A stretch of DNA of 64,000 bases from Frederiksenia canicola (lineage in GTDB: Bacteria > Pseudomonadota > Gammaproteobacteria > Enterobacterales > Pasteurellaceae): positions 1,922,740-1,986,739 of the forward strand of contig NZ_CP015029.1 of NCBI RefSeq assembly GCF_011455495.1, read 5' to 3'. Of the stretch, positions 48,443 to 57,795 are shown one piece after another. The notes beneath the pieces are model-generated. The model saw nothing but the letters and a program-made list of their open reading frames with translations, was not told the DNA's origin and did not search any database. Both the position numbers and the translations under genes were made by a program. Numbering within the stretch: the first letter of the stretch is position 1; each line of letters opens with the position of its first letter.

Positions 48443-48865
48443 ATGCAGAAATTAATCAACGCTTTCCGACACTCACAAATTGACATCGCCGTATTACGCC
48501 TAAGCGTCATTATCGTTTTCTTAGCCTTTGGAGTGGCAAAATGGTTTGAATTTGAAGTGCAATTACTCAAACCGCTCATTTCGCCAACGTGGCTCAATTT
48601 TCTGTACGATTGGTTTGGTTATCACGGCGCCAGCTATTTTCTTGGTGTAGTCGAAGGAATTGCGTATGTAGGATTGTTCGTTGGATTTTGGCAACCTAAA
48701 TGGGGAATCGTGGGGGCAATTACCGTATTAGGAACTGGCTTTGTAACGTTGAGTATGATGCTTCAACTCGGTTTTAATGGCTTTATTTTTAAAGATATTT
48801 TATTGATCGGTGCAGGGCTGGTGCTACTTAAAACCGATTTAAATCGGTTATACACTGAAAAATAA
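48443..48865 (+). CDS. DUF417 (YkgB/RclC-like) inner-membrane protein
   Basis: 140-residue protein with four hydrophobic segments. The ATG at 48443 follows AGGA. DUF417 features: IDIAVLRLSVIIVFLAFGVAKWFEFE (from about residue 13), LISPTWLNFLYDWFGYHGASY near 46 and the end LIGAGLVLLKTDLNR. E. coli relatives RclC and YkgB are linked to chlorine-stress resistance, but the function is unproven. Single gene. Confidence 0.8.
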   Translation: MQKLINAFRHSQIDIAVLRLSVIIVFLAFGVAKWFEFEVQLLKPLISPTWLNFLYDWFGYHGASYFLGVVEGIAYVGLFVGFWQPKWGIVGAITVLGTGFVTLSMMLQLGFNGFIFKDILLIGAGLVLLKTDLNRLYTEK

Positions 48866-48871
48866 TCAACC

Positions 48872-48897
48872 GAAAGATGGGCAAAAGCCCATCTTTT
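48872..48897. terminator. Terminator after the DUF417 gene
   Basis: GAAAGATGGGC (48872-48882), loop AAAA, GCCCATCTTTT (48887-48897). Confidence 0.85.
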
Positions 48898-48941
48898 CTC
48901 CACTACAAGCGGTCACTTCCGCTCAACATTTTGCAAATCGG

Positions 48942-49547
48942 CTATTCTGATATGCAAAGCTCCCTTTTTATATCTCCTTCAACCAAAATCGCTTGTTCGT
49001 TATTGATCACCCAAATTGCCAAATCAGGATTTTCATCAACAATTTGCTGCGAGCATTTCTCAAACGGGAAACATAAATAATGTGGCACAACATAAAAATC
49101 GATCAAATTTAATCCCAAATAGTCTGCTTGGGAAAAATCGCTCGGCACCTCGTCCATTGGCTTGATATAAGAGAGTTCGTCAGCACAAATAATGGCACCG
49201 CCCGATTCCCCCACATATAATTTTCCGCTTTCCACATGCTGTTTAATCAATTTATCCACACCTGTTTTTCTGATTTGATCAATTAAGAAAAAGGTATTTC
49301 CTCCCGTAAAATAAAGAATGTCTGCATTATCAAAGGCCCCCTGAATGTCCTCAAGAGAAGCCGTTGAAATTTCAAGCTCAATCAGATGGGTATTCAGATT
49401 GTGCCAAACGGCTCGAGCTTCATCTACATATCCTTTATAACTTTCATGTATGGAGGCAGTTGGAATAAACAGCACATTTTTACCTACTACATCTTCTTTT
49501 AACAAGGTTCCGACTTTCGCAAAATGAGAGCATAAAAATAGTTTCAT
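48942..49547 (-). CDS. S51-family peptidase, dipeptidase E-like
   Basis: 201-residue cytoplasmic protein of the S51 family (PepE cleaves N-terminal Asp dipeptides). Nucleophile elbow GESGGAII with Ser 115; the FTGGNTFFLID block near 80 and FYVVPHYLCFPFE near 157 fit the family His region. It is shorter than E. coli PepE (229), so a related but not identical substrate range is possible. Confidence 0.8.
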   Translation of the reverse strand: MKLFLCSHFAKVGTLLKEDVVGKNVLFIPTASIHESYKGYVDEARAVWHNLNTHLIELEISTASLEDIQGAFDNADILYFTGGNTFFLIDQIRKTGVDKLIKQHVESGKLYVGESGGAIICADELSYIKPMDEVPSDFSQADYLGLNLIDFYVVPHYLCFPFEKCSQQIVDENPDLAIWVINNEQAILVEGDIKRELCISE

Positions 49548-49718
49548 CTCTTTTCCTCAATAACTCGTTTTTTTGATAAAAATTTGCCTTTCAATTTTAC
49601 ACAACACTGTTTAAAAAACCATAACAAGCGGTTACTTCCGCCTAAAATTTTGCAAATCTTTCCATTTTCTTTGTTAGAATAGCCGACTTTTCTTATCTCA
49701 CCATTTACAAGGACACCA

Positions 49719-51482
49719 ATGTCTCAACAAACCTTTATCATCGGCAAAGATGCTGCGTTAGAAGACAGTATTGCGAATTTTCAAACCAAGTTGAAGCAGC
49801 TCGGTTTTAATATTGAAGAAGCCTCGTGGCTCAACCCTGTGCCGAATGTGTGGTCAGTGCATATTCGTGATAAAGACTGCCCGCAATGTTTCACCAACGG
49901 CAAAGGAGCAACGCAAAAAGCAGCACTTGCTTCGGCGTTGGGCGAATATTTTGAGCGTCTTTCCACTAACTATTTTTGGTCGGATTTCTATCTCGGCAGC
50001 GAAATAGCGGAGAGCGAATTTGTGCATTATCCGTCTGAAAAATGGTTTCCAATTGAAGATGAAGAAGCCTTGCCTGAAGGCATTCTCGATCCTTTTTTGC
50101 TCGACTATTTCGATCCAAATGGCGATCTCACGCCTGATTTGTTAGTCGATTTGCAGTCGGGTAACTACGATCGTGGTATAGTCGCATTGCCTTACACTCG
50201 CCAGTCGGATCAACAAACAGTTTATATTCCGCAAAGCATTGTGGCGAATTTGTTTGTATCAAACGGAATGTCGGCGGGCAACAGTAAGAATGAAGCCCGA
50301 GTGCAAGGTTTGTCGGAAGTGTTCGAGCGTTTTGTAAAAAACCGCATCATCACCGAAGCGATCAGCCTGCCTGAAATTCCACAAAGGGTCATTGATAGCT
50401 ATCCAACCATCAAAGCCTCTATCGAGAAATTGGAAGAAGAAGGCTTCCCGATTTTCTGCTATGACGCTTCTCTCGGCGGTGAATTTCCTGTGATTTGTGT
50501 GATTTTACTCAACCGCAATAACGGTACTTGTTTTGCGTCGTTTGGAGCCCACCCGAATTTCCAAGTGGCATTTGAACGCACCGTAACTGAATTATTGCAA
50601 GGGCGTGGTTTGAAAGATTTGGATGTCTTCGCTCCGCCATCCTTTAACAATGACGATGTTGCCGATCACGCCAACTTAGAAACCCATTTCATCGACTCAA
50701 GCGGTCTGATTTCGTGGGATATTTTCAAATCTGATGCCGATTACAGCTTCGTGCATTGGGATTTCTCTGGCACTACCGAACAGGAATTTGCCAACTTAAT
50801 GGCGATTTTTAACAAATACGAACAAGAAGTGTACATTATGGATTACGAACATTTAGGTGTGTACGCTTGCCGCATTCTTGCTCCAGGAATGTCTAACATT
50901 TATCCTTCCGATGATTTGATCTACGCCAACAATAATATGGGAATGGACTGGCGAGAAATTCTGCTTGATTTACCACATTTCCATCACGATGCGGAAACCT
51001 ACCAAGAGTTGCTGGATGAATTCGACGAACAAAGCATTGATGATATGACCCGTGTGCGTGAATTTATCGGCATCGTGGCAGAAAAAGGCTCAGCAATGCA
51101 AACCTTACGCATTGGCGAGTTGAAATCAATGTTGCACTTAGCTCTGGGTAATTTGGAACAGGCATTAGATTGGTCGAACTGGACGGCAAATATGAATGCC
51201 AGCGTGTTTAGTGCCGAACGCAATAACTACTACCGCTGCTTAATTCAATCCCTTGAACTGTTCTTAGATGAACGCCGTGAACCAGCCCAATATCGCAAGG
51301 TCTTTGAACGAATGTACGGCATCGATGCGGTCGATTTGGCGTGGTCAGCCATTCAAGGTGGCAACCCATTCCACGGCTTACAAGCCGCAGACGAAAGTTT
51401 GCAAAGTCTCGCCGCTCACCAAAAATTGCTTGGTGCTTACCAAAAAGTACAGAAAGCGAAGGTGAACCCAATCGCCAGATAG
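49719..51482 (+). CDS. ycaO: YcaO-family protein (E. coli YcaO-like)
   Basis: 587 residues, nearly the E. coli YcaO length (586). YcaO domains bind ATP and activate amide carbonyls; E. coli YcaO is linked to RimO-dependent beta-methylthiolation of ribosomal protein S12. ATP-site pieces: CFTNGKGATQKAALASALGEYFERL near 53, GNSKNEARVQGLSEVFERF-type stretch near 190-208 and TELLQGRGL near 290. The C-terminal part (about 420-570) is helical and TPR-like. No precursor peptide, dehydrogenase or RiPP genes lie nearby, so a ribosomal role is more likely than natural-product synthesis. Confidence 0.9.
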   Translation: MSQQTFIIGKDAALEDSIANFQTKLKQLGFNIEEASWLNPVPNVWSVHIRDKDCPQCFTNGKGATQKAALASALGEYFERLSTNYFWSDFYLGSEIAESEFVHYPSEKWFPIEDEEALPEGILDPFLLDYFDPNGDLTPDLLVDLQSGNYDRGIVALPYTRQSDQQTVYIPQSIVANLFVSNGMSAGNSKNEARVQGLSEVFERFVKNRIITEAISLPEIPQRVIDSYPTIKASIEKLEEEGFPIFCYDASLGGEFPVICVILLNRNNGTCFASFGAHPNFQVAFERTVTELLQGRGLKDLDVFAPPSFNNDDVADHANLETHFIDSSGLISWDIFKSDADYSFVHWDFSGTTEQEFANLMAIFNKYEQEVYIMDYEHLGVYACRILAPGMSNIYPSDDLIYANNNMGMDWREILLDLPHFHHDAETYQELLDEFDEQSIDDMTRVREFIGIVAEKGSAMQTLRIGELKSMLHLALGNLEQALDWSNWTANMNASVFSAERNNYYRCLIQSLELFLDERREPAQYRKVFERMYGIDAVDLAWSAIQGGNPFHGLQAADESLQSLAAHQKLLGAYQKVQKAKVNPIAR

Positions 51483-51570
51483 CAACAAGCGGTTACTTCC
51501 GTCGCCTTTTTTGCCATTTGCAAAATTTGTCTCGGAAGTGACCACTTGCCTTCAACTTACTGCAAAAATC

Positions 51571-52131
51571 TTACTGCTCGATCAATTTTTTAGTTAAATC
51601 AACTACTTGCTGAATTTGATCGGCAGATAATTTTCCCTCCGACACAAATTGCACTTTGCCGTTTTTATCTAATACGGCGATAAAACTCTCTTTTTCTTTC
51701 AACGCCCACGCCTTTTTTACCGCACTGGCTTGGTCTAACACCACTAAGGTATGTGGATTCTTCAACTTACCTTCTTCTGCTGAGCTTTTTACAAAAGATC
51801 CTGTCGCAATAATCGCATCATCTGCGTTGATGATCGTCGTGGTTTGGTATTTTGAACGATCAAAATTGGCTTGGCGGATCGCATTCATCAGCGGCTCATT
51901 TTTCTCTTTCACACTGCTTCTGCCTGCAATATGTTGTAGCACCCACACTTTTCCAGCCAATGTCGCAGATGACCAATTTTTATAGCTCACACTTTTACCT
52001 TGAACGACAAGCTCTCCATCTGTTGCAACGCTCACAGCAGGTAAAGCATGATTTAGCTGCACATTATGAGCCCAAGCACCATTTGCAAAAAACACGCCTA
52101 AAGTGACCGCTTGTAATAAAAATTTTTTCAT
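51571..52131 (-). CDS. ytfJ: YtfJ-family periplasmic protein
   Basis: 186 residues with a signal peptide (MKKFLLQAVTLGVFFANGAWA). Similar in length and pattern to E. coli YtfJ, a thioredoxin-like protein lacking the CXXC motif: WVLQHIAGRSSVKEKNEPLM near 70, TTIINADDAIIATGSFVKSS near 98 and NPHTLVVLDQASAVKKAWAL near 126. Function unknown. Divergent from yajC, with about 210 bases between. Confidence 0.85.
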   Translation of the reverse strand: MKKFLLQAVTLGVFFANGAWAHNVQLNHALPAVSVATDGELVVQGKSVSYKNWSSATLAGKVWVLQHIAGRSSVKEKNEPLMNAIRQANFDRSKYQTTTIINADDAIIATGSFVKSSAEEGKLKNPHTLVVLDQASAVKKAWALKEKESFIAVLDKNGKVQFVSEGKLSADQIQQVVDLTKKLIEQ

Positions 52132-52340
52132 CTTTTTTCCTTTTTATGATTGAATTTCGCCTAGCTGGCAACAATATCTGTCAGTCTATAACGAAAAAAG
52201 AAAATCAACAAAGCCGATCTCTCTGCTTGAATGGAATTTCTTCTCGTTTAATCATTGAATTTATGCTATTTTATCGACTGTTTTTCCGCTTAAAACGGAA
52301 ATTGTCTTATCTACATTTATTTTTATTATAAGGAGCTTAT

Positions 52341-52634
52341 ATGCAACAAGGCGGCGGAATGGAAATGATCTTTATTTTGGTTATTTTCGGTTTAATTTTC
52401 TATTTTATGATTTACCGTCCACAAGCAAAACGCCAAAAACAACAACGTGAATTATTGGCAAGCCTTGCAAAAGGTAACGAAGTGCTTACCAATGGCGGCT
52501 TAGTTGGCAAAATTACCAAAGTATCTCCAGATGACGAAAACATCGTTATCGCATTAAACGATACCACTGAAGTAACAATTCAACGTGCATTCGTGGTTGC
52601 TGTGTTACCAAAAGGCTCATTGAAATCAATGTAA
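52341..52634 (+). CDS. yajC: Sec translocase accessory subunit YajC
   Basis: Small inner-membrane partner of SecDF. 97 residues with one membrane segment near 6-27 (MEMIFILVIFGLIFYFMIY), the YRPQAKRQKQQRELL stretch and GNEVLTNGGLVGKI. AAGGAG lies before the ATG. It begins a yajC-secD-secF operon; queA and tgt, which precede it in E. coli, are missing. Confidence 0.94.
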   Translation: MQQGGGMEMIFILVIFGLIFYFMIYRPQAKRQKQQRELLASLAKGNEVLTNGGLVGKITKVSPDDENIVIALNDTTEVTIQRAFVVAVLPKGSLKSM

Positions 52635-52665
52635 TTTTCTTTCCTTTCAAATATAGGGACTTATT

Positions 52666-54510
52666 GTGTTAAACCGTTTCCCTCTTTGGAAAAATCTGAT
52701 GGTGATCTTTACGGTCGCCATCGGCGTTTTGTACGCCTTGCCAAATCTTTATGGTGAAGATCCTTCCGTACAAATTTCTGGTACCCGTGGACAACAAGCA
52801 ACTGCGGAAACCCTTTCTAAAGTACAAACTGTACTCAGTTCTATCAATATCACGCCTAAAGCAATGAGCTTTGAAAATGGCTCAATTTTAGTGCGTTTAA
52901 ATAAAGATGAAGAACAACTGCCAGCAAAAGATAAAATTTCTGAAGCCCTCGGCAACAATTTCTCCGTTGCTCTCAATCTTGCCCCAGCAACACCTGAATG
53001 GCTCACTTCAATCGGTGGTGAACCGATGAAGCGAGGTTTGGATTTGCGTGGTGGCGTTCGCTTCTTAATGGAAGTGGATATGAACACCGCATTAACCAAA
53101 CAGCAACAACAATTGCAAGATACGCTACGCACTGAACTTCGTCGTGAAAAATTGCAATATAAAGCGGTCAATAAAGGGGAAAATTTTGCAACTGACATTG
53201 CGTTTGCGGATGCAGATACGGCTGAGAAAGCGGTTCGCTTTGTTCGCCGTACCCATACCGATTTAGAAGCGAATTTCATCAATCCAACCGTCGTCTCTTT
53301 TACGCCTTCTGCCACTGCATTGGCAGCCTCTCGTGATGCTGCTATTGAGCAAAACTTATCCATTTTGCGTAAGCGTGTAGAAGAATTGGGCGTTTCGGAA
53401 CCTACTATTCAACGTCAAGGTGCGGACAGAATCGTGGTGGAGCTGCCTGGTGTTCAGGATACGGCTCGTGCAAAAGAAATTCTCGGTGCAACGGCAACCT
53501 TAGAATTCCGTTTAGTCAATACCACAGCAAACCCAGATTCAGCCGCTCGTGGCATTGTTCCTGCTGATTCTGAAGTGAAGTTCACTCGTAATGGCGAGCC
53601 AACCGTCTTATTCCGTAAAGCCGTTTTAGGCGGTGAGCATATTATTAATGCAAGCTCAGGTCTTGATGATAAAGGCTTACCACAAGTTAGCATCAATCTT
53701 GATGGTGCTGGCGGTGATTTAATGGGGGCAGCGACCAAAAGTGCCGTAGGTAAACCAATGGCAACCCTTTATAGCGAATATAAAGATAGTGGCCGTAAAG
53801 ATGCGAATGGTAAAGTGATTTTGGAAAAACATGAAGAAGTCATCAACGTAGCGACCATTCAGGCTCGCTTAGGTAGCCAATTCCAAATTACTGGCATTAA
53901 TAGCCCAGCAGAAGCACAGAACCTAGCTGTATTACTTCGCTCTGGTGCATTAATTGCCCCGATTGTCATTGTGGAAGAGCGTACCATTGGGGCATCTCTT
54001 GGTGCAGATAACGTTGAACAAGGCATGCAAGCGGGTATTTTAGGTTTAGTGCTTACGGTTATTTTCTGTTTGGTGTTCTATAAAGTCTTCGGTATTTTCG
54101 CCACAATGGCGTTAATCACCAATCTTATACTAACTATTGGGCTGATGTCGCTTATTGGTGCGACTTTAACAATGCCAGGGATTGCAGGGATCGTACTTGC
54201 TGTTGGGATGTCTGTTGATGCAAACGTCTTGATTTATGAACGAATTAAAGAAGAAATTCGCAATGGCCGCTCGATCCAACAAGCCATCCATGAAGGCTAC
54301 AACGGGGCGTTTACCAGTATTTTTGACTCGAACTTAACCACTGTTCTCACGTCTTTTATTCTCTATGCCGTGGGTACAGGCCCTGTCAAAGGCTTTGCTA
54401 TTACGCTTGCATTAGGCGTCATTATTTCCATGTTTACCGCAATTACTGGAACACGAATGCTCGTGAACTGGGTATATGGCGGCAAACGAGTGAAAAAACT
54501 TTGGATTTAA
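52666..54510 (+). CDS. secD: Protein translocase subunit SecD
   Basis: Inner-membrane RND-like subunit that uses the proton gradient to pull proteins across during late Sec export. GTG start at 52666 after AGGGA; 614 residues. Large periplasmic domain P1 (about 35-445) with KRGLDLRGGVRFLMEVD near 123; six membrane segments including DANVLIYERIKEE near 518 (conserved acidic residues). secF starts 15 bases after it. Confidence 0.95.
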   Translation: MLNRFPLWKNLMVIFTVAIGVLYALPNLYGEDPSVQISGTRGQQATAETLSKVQTVLSSINITPKAMSFENGSILVRLNKDEEQLPAKDKISEALGNNFSVALNLAPATPEWLTSIGGEPMKRGLDLRGGVRFLMEVDMNTALTKQQQQLQDTLRTELRREKLQYKAVNKGENFATDIAFADADTAEKAVRFVRRTHTDLEANFINPTVVSFTPSATALAASRDAAIEQNLSILRKRVEELGVSEPTIQRQGADRIVVELPGVQDTARAKEILGATATLEFRLVNTTANPDSAARGIVPADSEVKFTRNGEPTVLFRKAVLGGEHIINASSGLDDKGLPQVSINLDGAGGDLMGAATKSAVGKPMATLYSEYKDSGRKDANGKVILEKHEEVINVATIQARLGSQFQITGINSPAEAQNLAVLLRSGALIAPIVIVEERTIGASLGADNVEQGMQAGILGLVLTVIFCLVFYKVFGIFATMALITNLILTIGLMSLIGATLTMPGIAGIVLAVGMSVDANVLIYERIKEEIRNGRSIQQAIHEGYNGAFTSIFDSNLTTVLTSFILYAVGTGPVKGFAITLALGVIISMFTAITGTRMLVNWVYGGKRVKKLWI

Positions 54511-54525
54511 GAGGAACAAGGCAAA

Positions 54526-55491
54526 ATGCAACAAATTGAAAAAGAGGTAGAATTCAAACTACCATACCGTTTGGTGCCATTTATGAAATTCAGAATGGCG
54601 GCTTTTGTATTCTCTATCTTACTGACGATAGCGTGTATTTTCACTATTGCAACCAAAGGGTTCAATTGGGGATTAGATTTCACTGGCGGAACCGTTATTG
54701 AAACGCAATTTTCACAACCCGCTGATCTTGGCAAAATGCGTGCTATTTTGGACGAGAATGGTTATCACAGTGCGACGGTGCAAACTTTTGGCTCACAAAA
54801 AGATGTCATCATTCGTTTGCCCGCCTCTGCGGGAGATACCAAACTTGGTAACCAAGTCATGGGCTTGATCCATCAAAAACTCGATGCCGATGCTACGATT
54901 AAGAGTATTGAATTTGTGGGTCCAAATGTGGGTGAAGAATTAACTCAAGGTGCCATTTATGCCACCCTAGCCACTCTTGCCATGTTATTACTCTATGTGG
55001 GCATTCGTTTTGAATGGCGTTTGGCTGTTGGCGGGATCTTAGCGCTTTTCCACGATGTCATCGTCACGCTTGGCGTGTTTTCATTATTACAAATTGAGGT
55101 TGATCTCACCTTCGTTGCGGCGATTTTATCCGTAGTTGGTTACTCGTTGAACGACAGTATCGTGGTTTTCGACCGTGTACGCGAAAACTTCCCTAAAATT
55201 CGTCGTCGTACTGCGGTAGAAGTGATCAACATCTCACTTAGCCAAACGCTCTCTCGGACATTAATGACCTCGGTAACAACGTTATTCGTGGTATTAGCAC
55301 TATACTGGCTTGGTGGTCCAACACTACACAGCTTCTCGCTTGCCTTATTAATTGGTATTGGATTTGGGACTTACTCCTCGATTTATATTGCCATTGGCGT
55401 AGCGTTACAACTCGGTTTGAAACGCGAACATATGACACCGCCAGTGGTAGAAAAAGAAGGGGCGGAACAAGAATCCCTTGTTGACTACTAA
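54526..55491 (+). CDS. secF: Protein translocase subunit SecF
   Basis: Partner of SecD. 321 residues, six membrane segments, a small periplasmic domain with FNWGLDFTGGTVIE near 46, and the SecF signature VVGYSLNDSIVVFDRVREN near 203. It ends the operon; an inverted uptake-signal pair and a strong terminator follow. Confidence 0.95.
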   Translation: MQQIEKEVEFKLPYRLVPFMKFRMAAFVFSILLTIACIFTIATKGFNWGLDFTGGTVIETQFSQPADLGKMRAILDENGYHSATVQTFGSQKDVIIRLPASAGDTKLGNQVMGLIHQKLDADATIKSIEFVGPNVGEELTQGAIYATLATLAMLLLYVGIRFEWRLAVGGILALFHDVIVTLGVFSLLQIEVDLTFVAAILSVVGYSLNDSIVVFDRVRENFPKIRRRTAVEVINISLSQTLSRTLMTSVTTLFVVLALYWLGGPTLHSFSLALLIGIGFGTYSSIYIAIGVALQLGLKREHMTPPVVEKEGAEQESLVDY

Positions 55492-55493
55492 TA

Positions 55494-55551
55494 ACAAGCG
55501 GTCAGTTCCTGCCAGAAATTTGCAAAAAATAGGAAGGAAGTGACCGCTTGT
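55494..55551. repeat. Inverted uptake-signal pair after secF
   Basis: ACAAGCGGTCAGTTCCT (from 55494) and AGGAAGTGACCGCTTGT (to 55551) match at 16 of 17 positions as inverted arms, around a single AAATTTGCAAA. Confidence 0.85.
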
Positions 55552-55557
55552 AGAAAC

Positions 55558-55593
55558 AAAAATCGCCTAGAAATCACTTTCTAGGCGATTTTT
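55558..55593. terminator. Bidirectional terminator between secF and the YgjV-like gene
   Basis: AAAAATCGCCTAGAAA (55558-55573), loop TCAC, TTTCTAGGCGATTTTT (55578-55593), a perfect 16-bp stem. Confidence 0.93.
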
Positions 55594-55818
55594 TTAGGCT
55601 TTACGCTCTTGCAAGCCTTTCCAAATATAGTAGGCATTGACACAGGTGACAAAAACATTCAATCCTGCAACGGGATAAGAGCCGACTAAAAATCCATAAA
55701 TCACGAAACAAATTGCTCCTACAGCATTCATTAAACGTAATTTAATCATATCTTTAAGTAAAAAAGACGTTGCAACAAGTACCATCGCTACATAGCCTAA
55801 GATTTCAACTACATTCAT
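55594..55818 (-). CDS. Small YgjV-like membrane protein
   Basis: 74 residues, three hydrophobic segments, resembling the YgjV/MtN3-clan of small inner-membrane proteins: ILGYVAMVLVATSFLLKDMIKLR at the start and NAVGAICFVIYGFLVGSYPVAGLN in the middle. No Pro-Gln pair typical of SemiSWEET sugar transporters was seen. Function unknown. Its stop lies against the terminator shared with secF. Confidence 0.7.
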   Translation of the reverse strand: MNVVEILGYVAMVLVATSFLLKDMIKLRLMNAVGAICFVIYGFLVGSYPVAGLNVFVTCVNAYYIWKGLQERKA

Positions 55819-55996
55819 ATTTTATGCCCTTCTTATTAAAAAATAAAATTGGTCGTATTTTACCTGTTCTTTTTTAGCTTGTCGGCAGGTGGTACTGAAC
55901 GCAAAGGTTTGCGTGAAAAAAATTTACAAAAAACACTGTTTTTTTGGCATAAATGACGTACAATGCATTCATATTTGTACTAGTTAAGTAGTATTT

Positions 55997-56932
55997 ATGG
56001 ACATTATACTGCAATATTTATCTTCCTTTCTCACCAACATCACTTGGATTGGTGCTTTAGAACTCGGACTGATTTACGCCTTAGTTGCACTTGGCGTACT
56101 GATCTCTTATAAAATTCTCGATTTCCCTGATTTAACTGCGGACGGTAGCTTTCCGTTAGGTGGAGGCGTATGCGTACTTTGTATTTTGAATCATGTCGAT
56201 CCTTGGCTGGCAACATTGTGCGGTATGTTGGCAGGTTCGATAGCTGGCATGCTCACTGCAAGCTTACACATTGGTTTTAAGATCGAAAAATTGTTAGCGA
56301 GTATTTTGATGATGATCGCACTCTATTCGATCAACTTACGCATTATGGGCAAGCCGAATGTGTCTCTGCTTGGCGATCCCACTGTTTATGACAGTATCAC
56401 TGCAAATGACGATCTACAACTAGCGATTGTCCGCTTGTTGATTGCCATCTTTGTGGTAGTGATTGCAAAATTGTTGTTCGATCTCTTTTTTGCGACACAA
56501 ACGGGCTTGGCGATTCGAGCAACAGGCACGAACGCCAGAATGGCAAAAGCACAAGGCATTGCGGTGAATAAAATGACACTACTCGGCATGGCGATTTCTA
56601 ACGGTTTAATTGCCTTAGCAGGAGCTTTGTATGTGCAAAGTAATGGCGGTTTTGATATTTCGATTGGTGTTGGTACTATCGTAATTGGTTTAGCTGCCGT
56701 GATTATCGGTGAAGCGATTTTCTCCGCCAAACGGATTGTCTGGCTCACTTTGGCGGTGATTATCGGCTCGATTTTATACCGCTTCTTCATCGCTTTAGCG
56801 TTAAATAATGACACATTAAACGGTATTGGCGTAGGTCCGCAAGATCTCAATTTAATCACCGCTTTGCTCGTGGTGGCTGTGCTTGTCTTTCCGAAATTTA
56901 AACACAAATTCGCACAAAAACGGGGGCGATAA
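55997..56932 (+). CDS. ABC transporter permease (BPD_transp_2 type)
   Basis: 311-residue permease with about eight to nine membrane segments of the branched-chain-amino-acid/sugar permease superfamily, closest in style to TrpY-like permeases (VALGVLISYKILDFPDLTADGSFPLGG near 30-56; GLAIRATGTNARMAKAQGI near 171). One-base overlap with the ATPase gene. The substrate-binding protein normally found with such systems is missing; the substrate is unknown (aromatic amino acids or purines are among known possibilities). Confidence 0.82.
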   Translation: MDIILQYLSSFLTNITWIGALELGLIYALVALGVLISYKILDFPDLTADGSFPLGGGVCVLCILNHVDPWLATLCGMLAGSIAGMLTASLHIGFKIEKLLASILMMIALYSINLRIMGKPNVSLLGDPTVYDSITANDDLQLAIVRLLIAIFVVVIAKLLFDLFFATQTGLAIRATGTNARMAKAQGIAVNKMTLLGMAISNGLIALAGALYVQSNGGFDISIGVGTIVIGLAAVIIGEAIFSAKRIVWLTLAVIIGSILYRFFIALALNNDTLNGIGVGPQDLNLITALLVVAVLVFPKFKHKFAQKRGR

Positions 56933-57726
56933 TGATCGAATTGGATAATCTATTTATCACCTTTAATCGTGGTACAGCAATCGAAAATCCTGTGTTAAAA
57001 GGACTTTCGCTGACCGTTCAAGAAGGCGAATTTGTTTGTGTGATCGGCAGCAACGGGGCAGGAAAATCGACGATGCTCAATGCAATTAGCGGTGATTGTG
57101 CGATTGATGCGGGCAACATTTTAATTCAAGGGCAAGAGGTCAGCCAACAAAGTAGCTGGCAGCGGGCGAACTTGGTTGCTCGAGTGTTCCAAGATCCAAT
57201 GGCTGGTACGTGTGAGTCGCTCACCATTGAAGAAAATATGGCGTTAGCTTATCAACGTGGACAAAAACGGGATTTAGGTTTTGCGTTAAATCGCAAACGG
57301 CGTGAACTGTTTCGAGAAAAGCTTTCTCTGCTCGGTTTAGGCTTGGAAAATCGTCTCACGGATCAAATGGGACGTCTTTCAGGCGGGCAACGCCAAGCCG
57401 TTAGTTTATTGATGGCATCGCTACAGCCTTCTAGTATTTTATTGTTGGACGAACACACCGCCGCGTTGGATCCCAAAACCACCGCATTTGTGTTGGAACT
57501 CACTAATAAAATAGTGCGAGAGCAAAAACTTACCACCCTGATGGTCACACACTCTATGCGGCAAGCATTGGATTATGGCGATCGCACTGTGATGTTGCAT
57601 CAAGGGCAAGTCGCATTTGATGTGGCAGGAGAAGAACGGCAGAAAATGGATGTGCCTGATTTATTGCATTTATTTGAACAGAATCGGCATGAAAAGCTGA
57701 GTGATGACGGCTTGCTACTTAGCTGA
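56932..57726 (+). CDS. ABC transporter ATP-binding protein
   Basis: 264-residue ATPase partner of the adjacent permease. Walker A IGSNGAGKSTML near 39, signature RLSGGQRQAVSLLMAS near 147, Walker B ILLLDEHTAALDP near 167 (His in place of the usual Pro is typical of this subfamily), switch His in VTHSMRQA near 205. The pair forms a two-gene unit ending in a terminator. Confidence 0.87.
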   Translation: MIELDNLFITFNRGTAIENPVLKGLSLTVQEGEFVCVIGSNGAGKSTMLNAISGDCAIDAGNILIQGQEVSQQSSWQRANLVARVFQDPMAGTCESLTIEENMALAYQRGQKRDLGFALNRKRRELFREKLSLLGLGLENRLTDQMGRLSGGQRQAVSLLMASLQPSSILLLDEHTAALDPKTTAFVLELTNKIVREQKLTTLMVTHSMRQALDYGDRTVMLHQGQVAFDVAGEERQKMDVPDLLHLFEQNRHEKLSDDGLLLS

Positions 57727-57765
57727 TTTGCAAAAAACTCACAGTAACTGACCGCTTGTGATACT

Positions 57766-57791
57766 AAAATGGACGCAGTTGCGTCCATTTT
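57766..57791. terminator. Terminator between the ABC ATPase and the small lipoprotein gene
   Basis: AAAATGGACGCA (57766-57777) and TGCGTCCATTTT (57780-57791), inverted around GT (effective loop larger). An uptake signal lies just before it. Confidence 0.8.
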
Positions 57792-57795
57792 GTGA

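Noticed and set aside
49719-51482. YcaO gene as part of a RiPP biosynthetic cluster
   Set aside because: No precursor peptide, dehydrogenase, protease or exporter nearby; length and sequence match housekeeping E. coli YcaO.
55944-55964. TTGGCA...TACAAT as promoter of the orphan ABC unit
   Set aside because: Spacing is only 9 bases, too short for a sigma-70 promoter.
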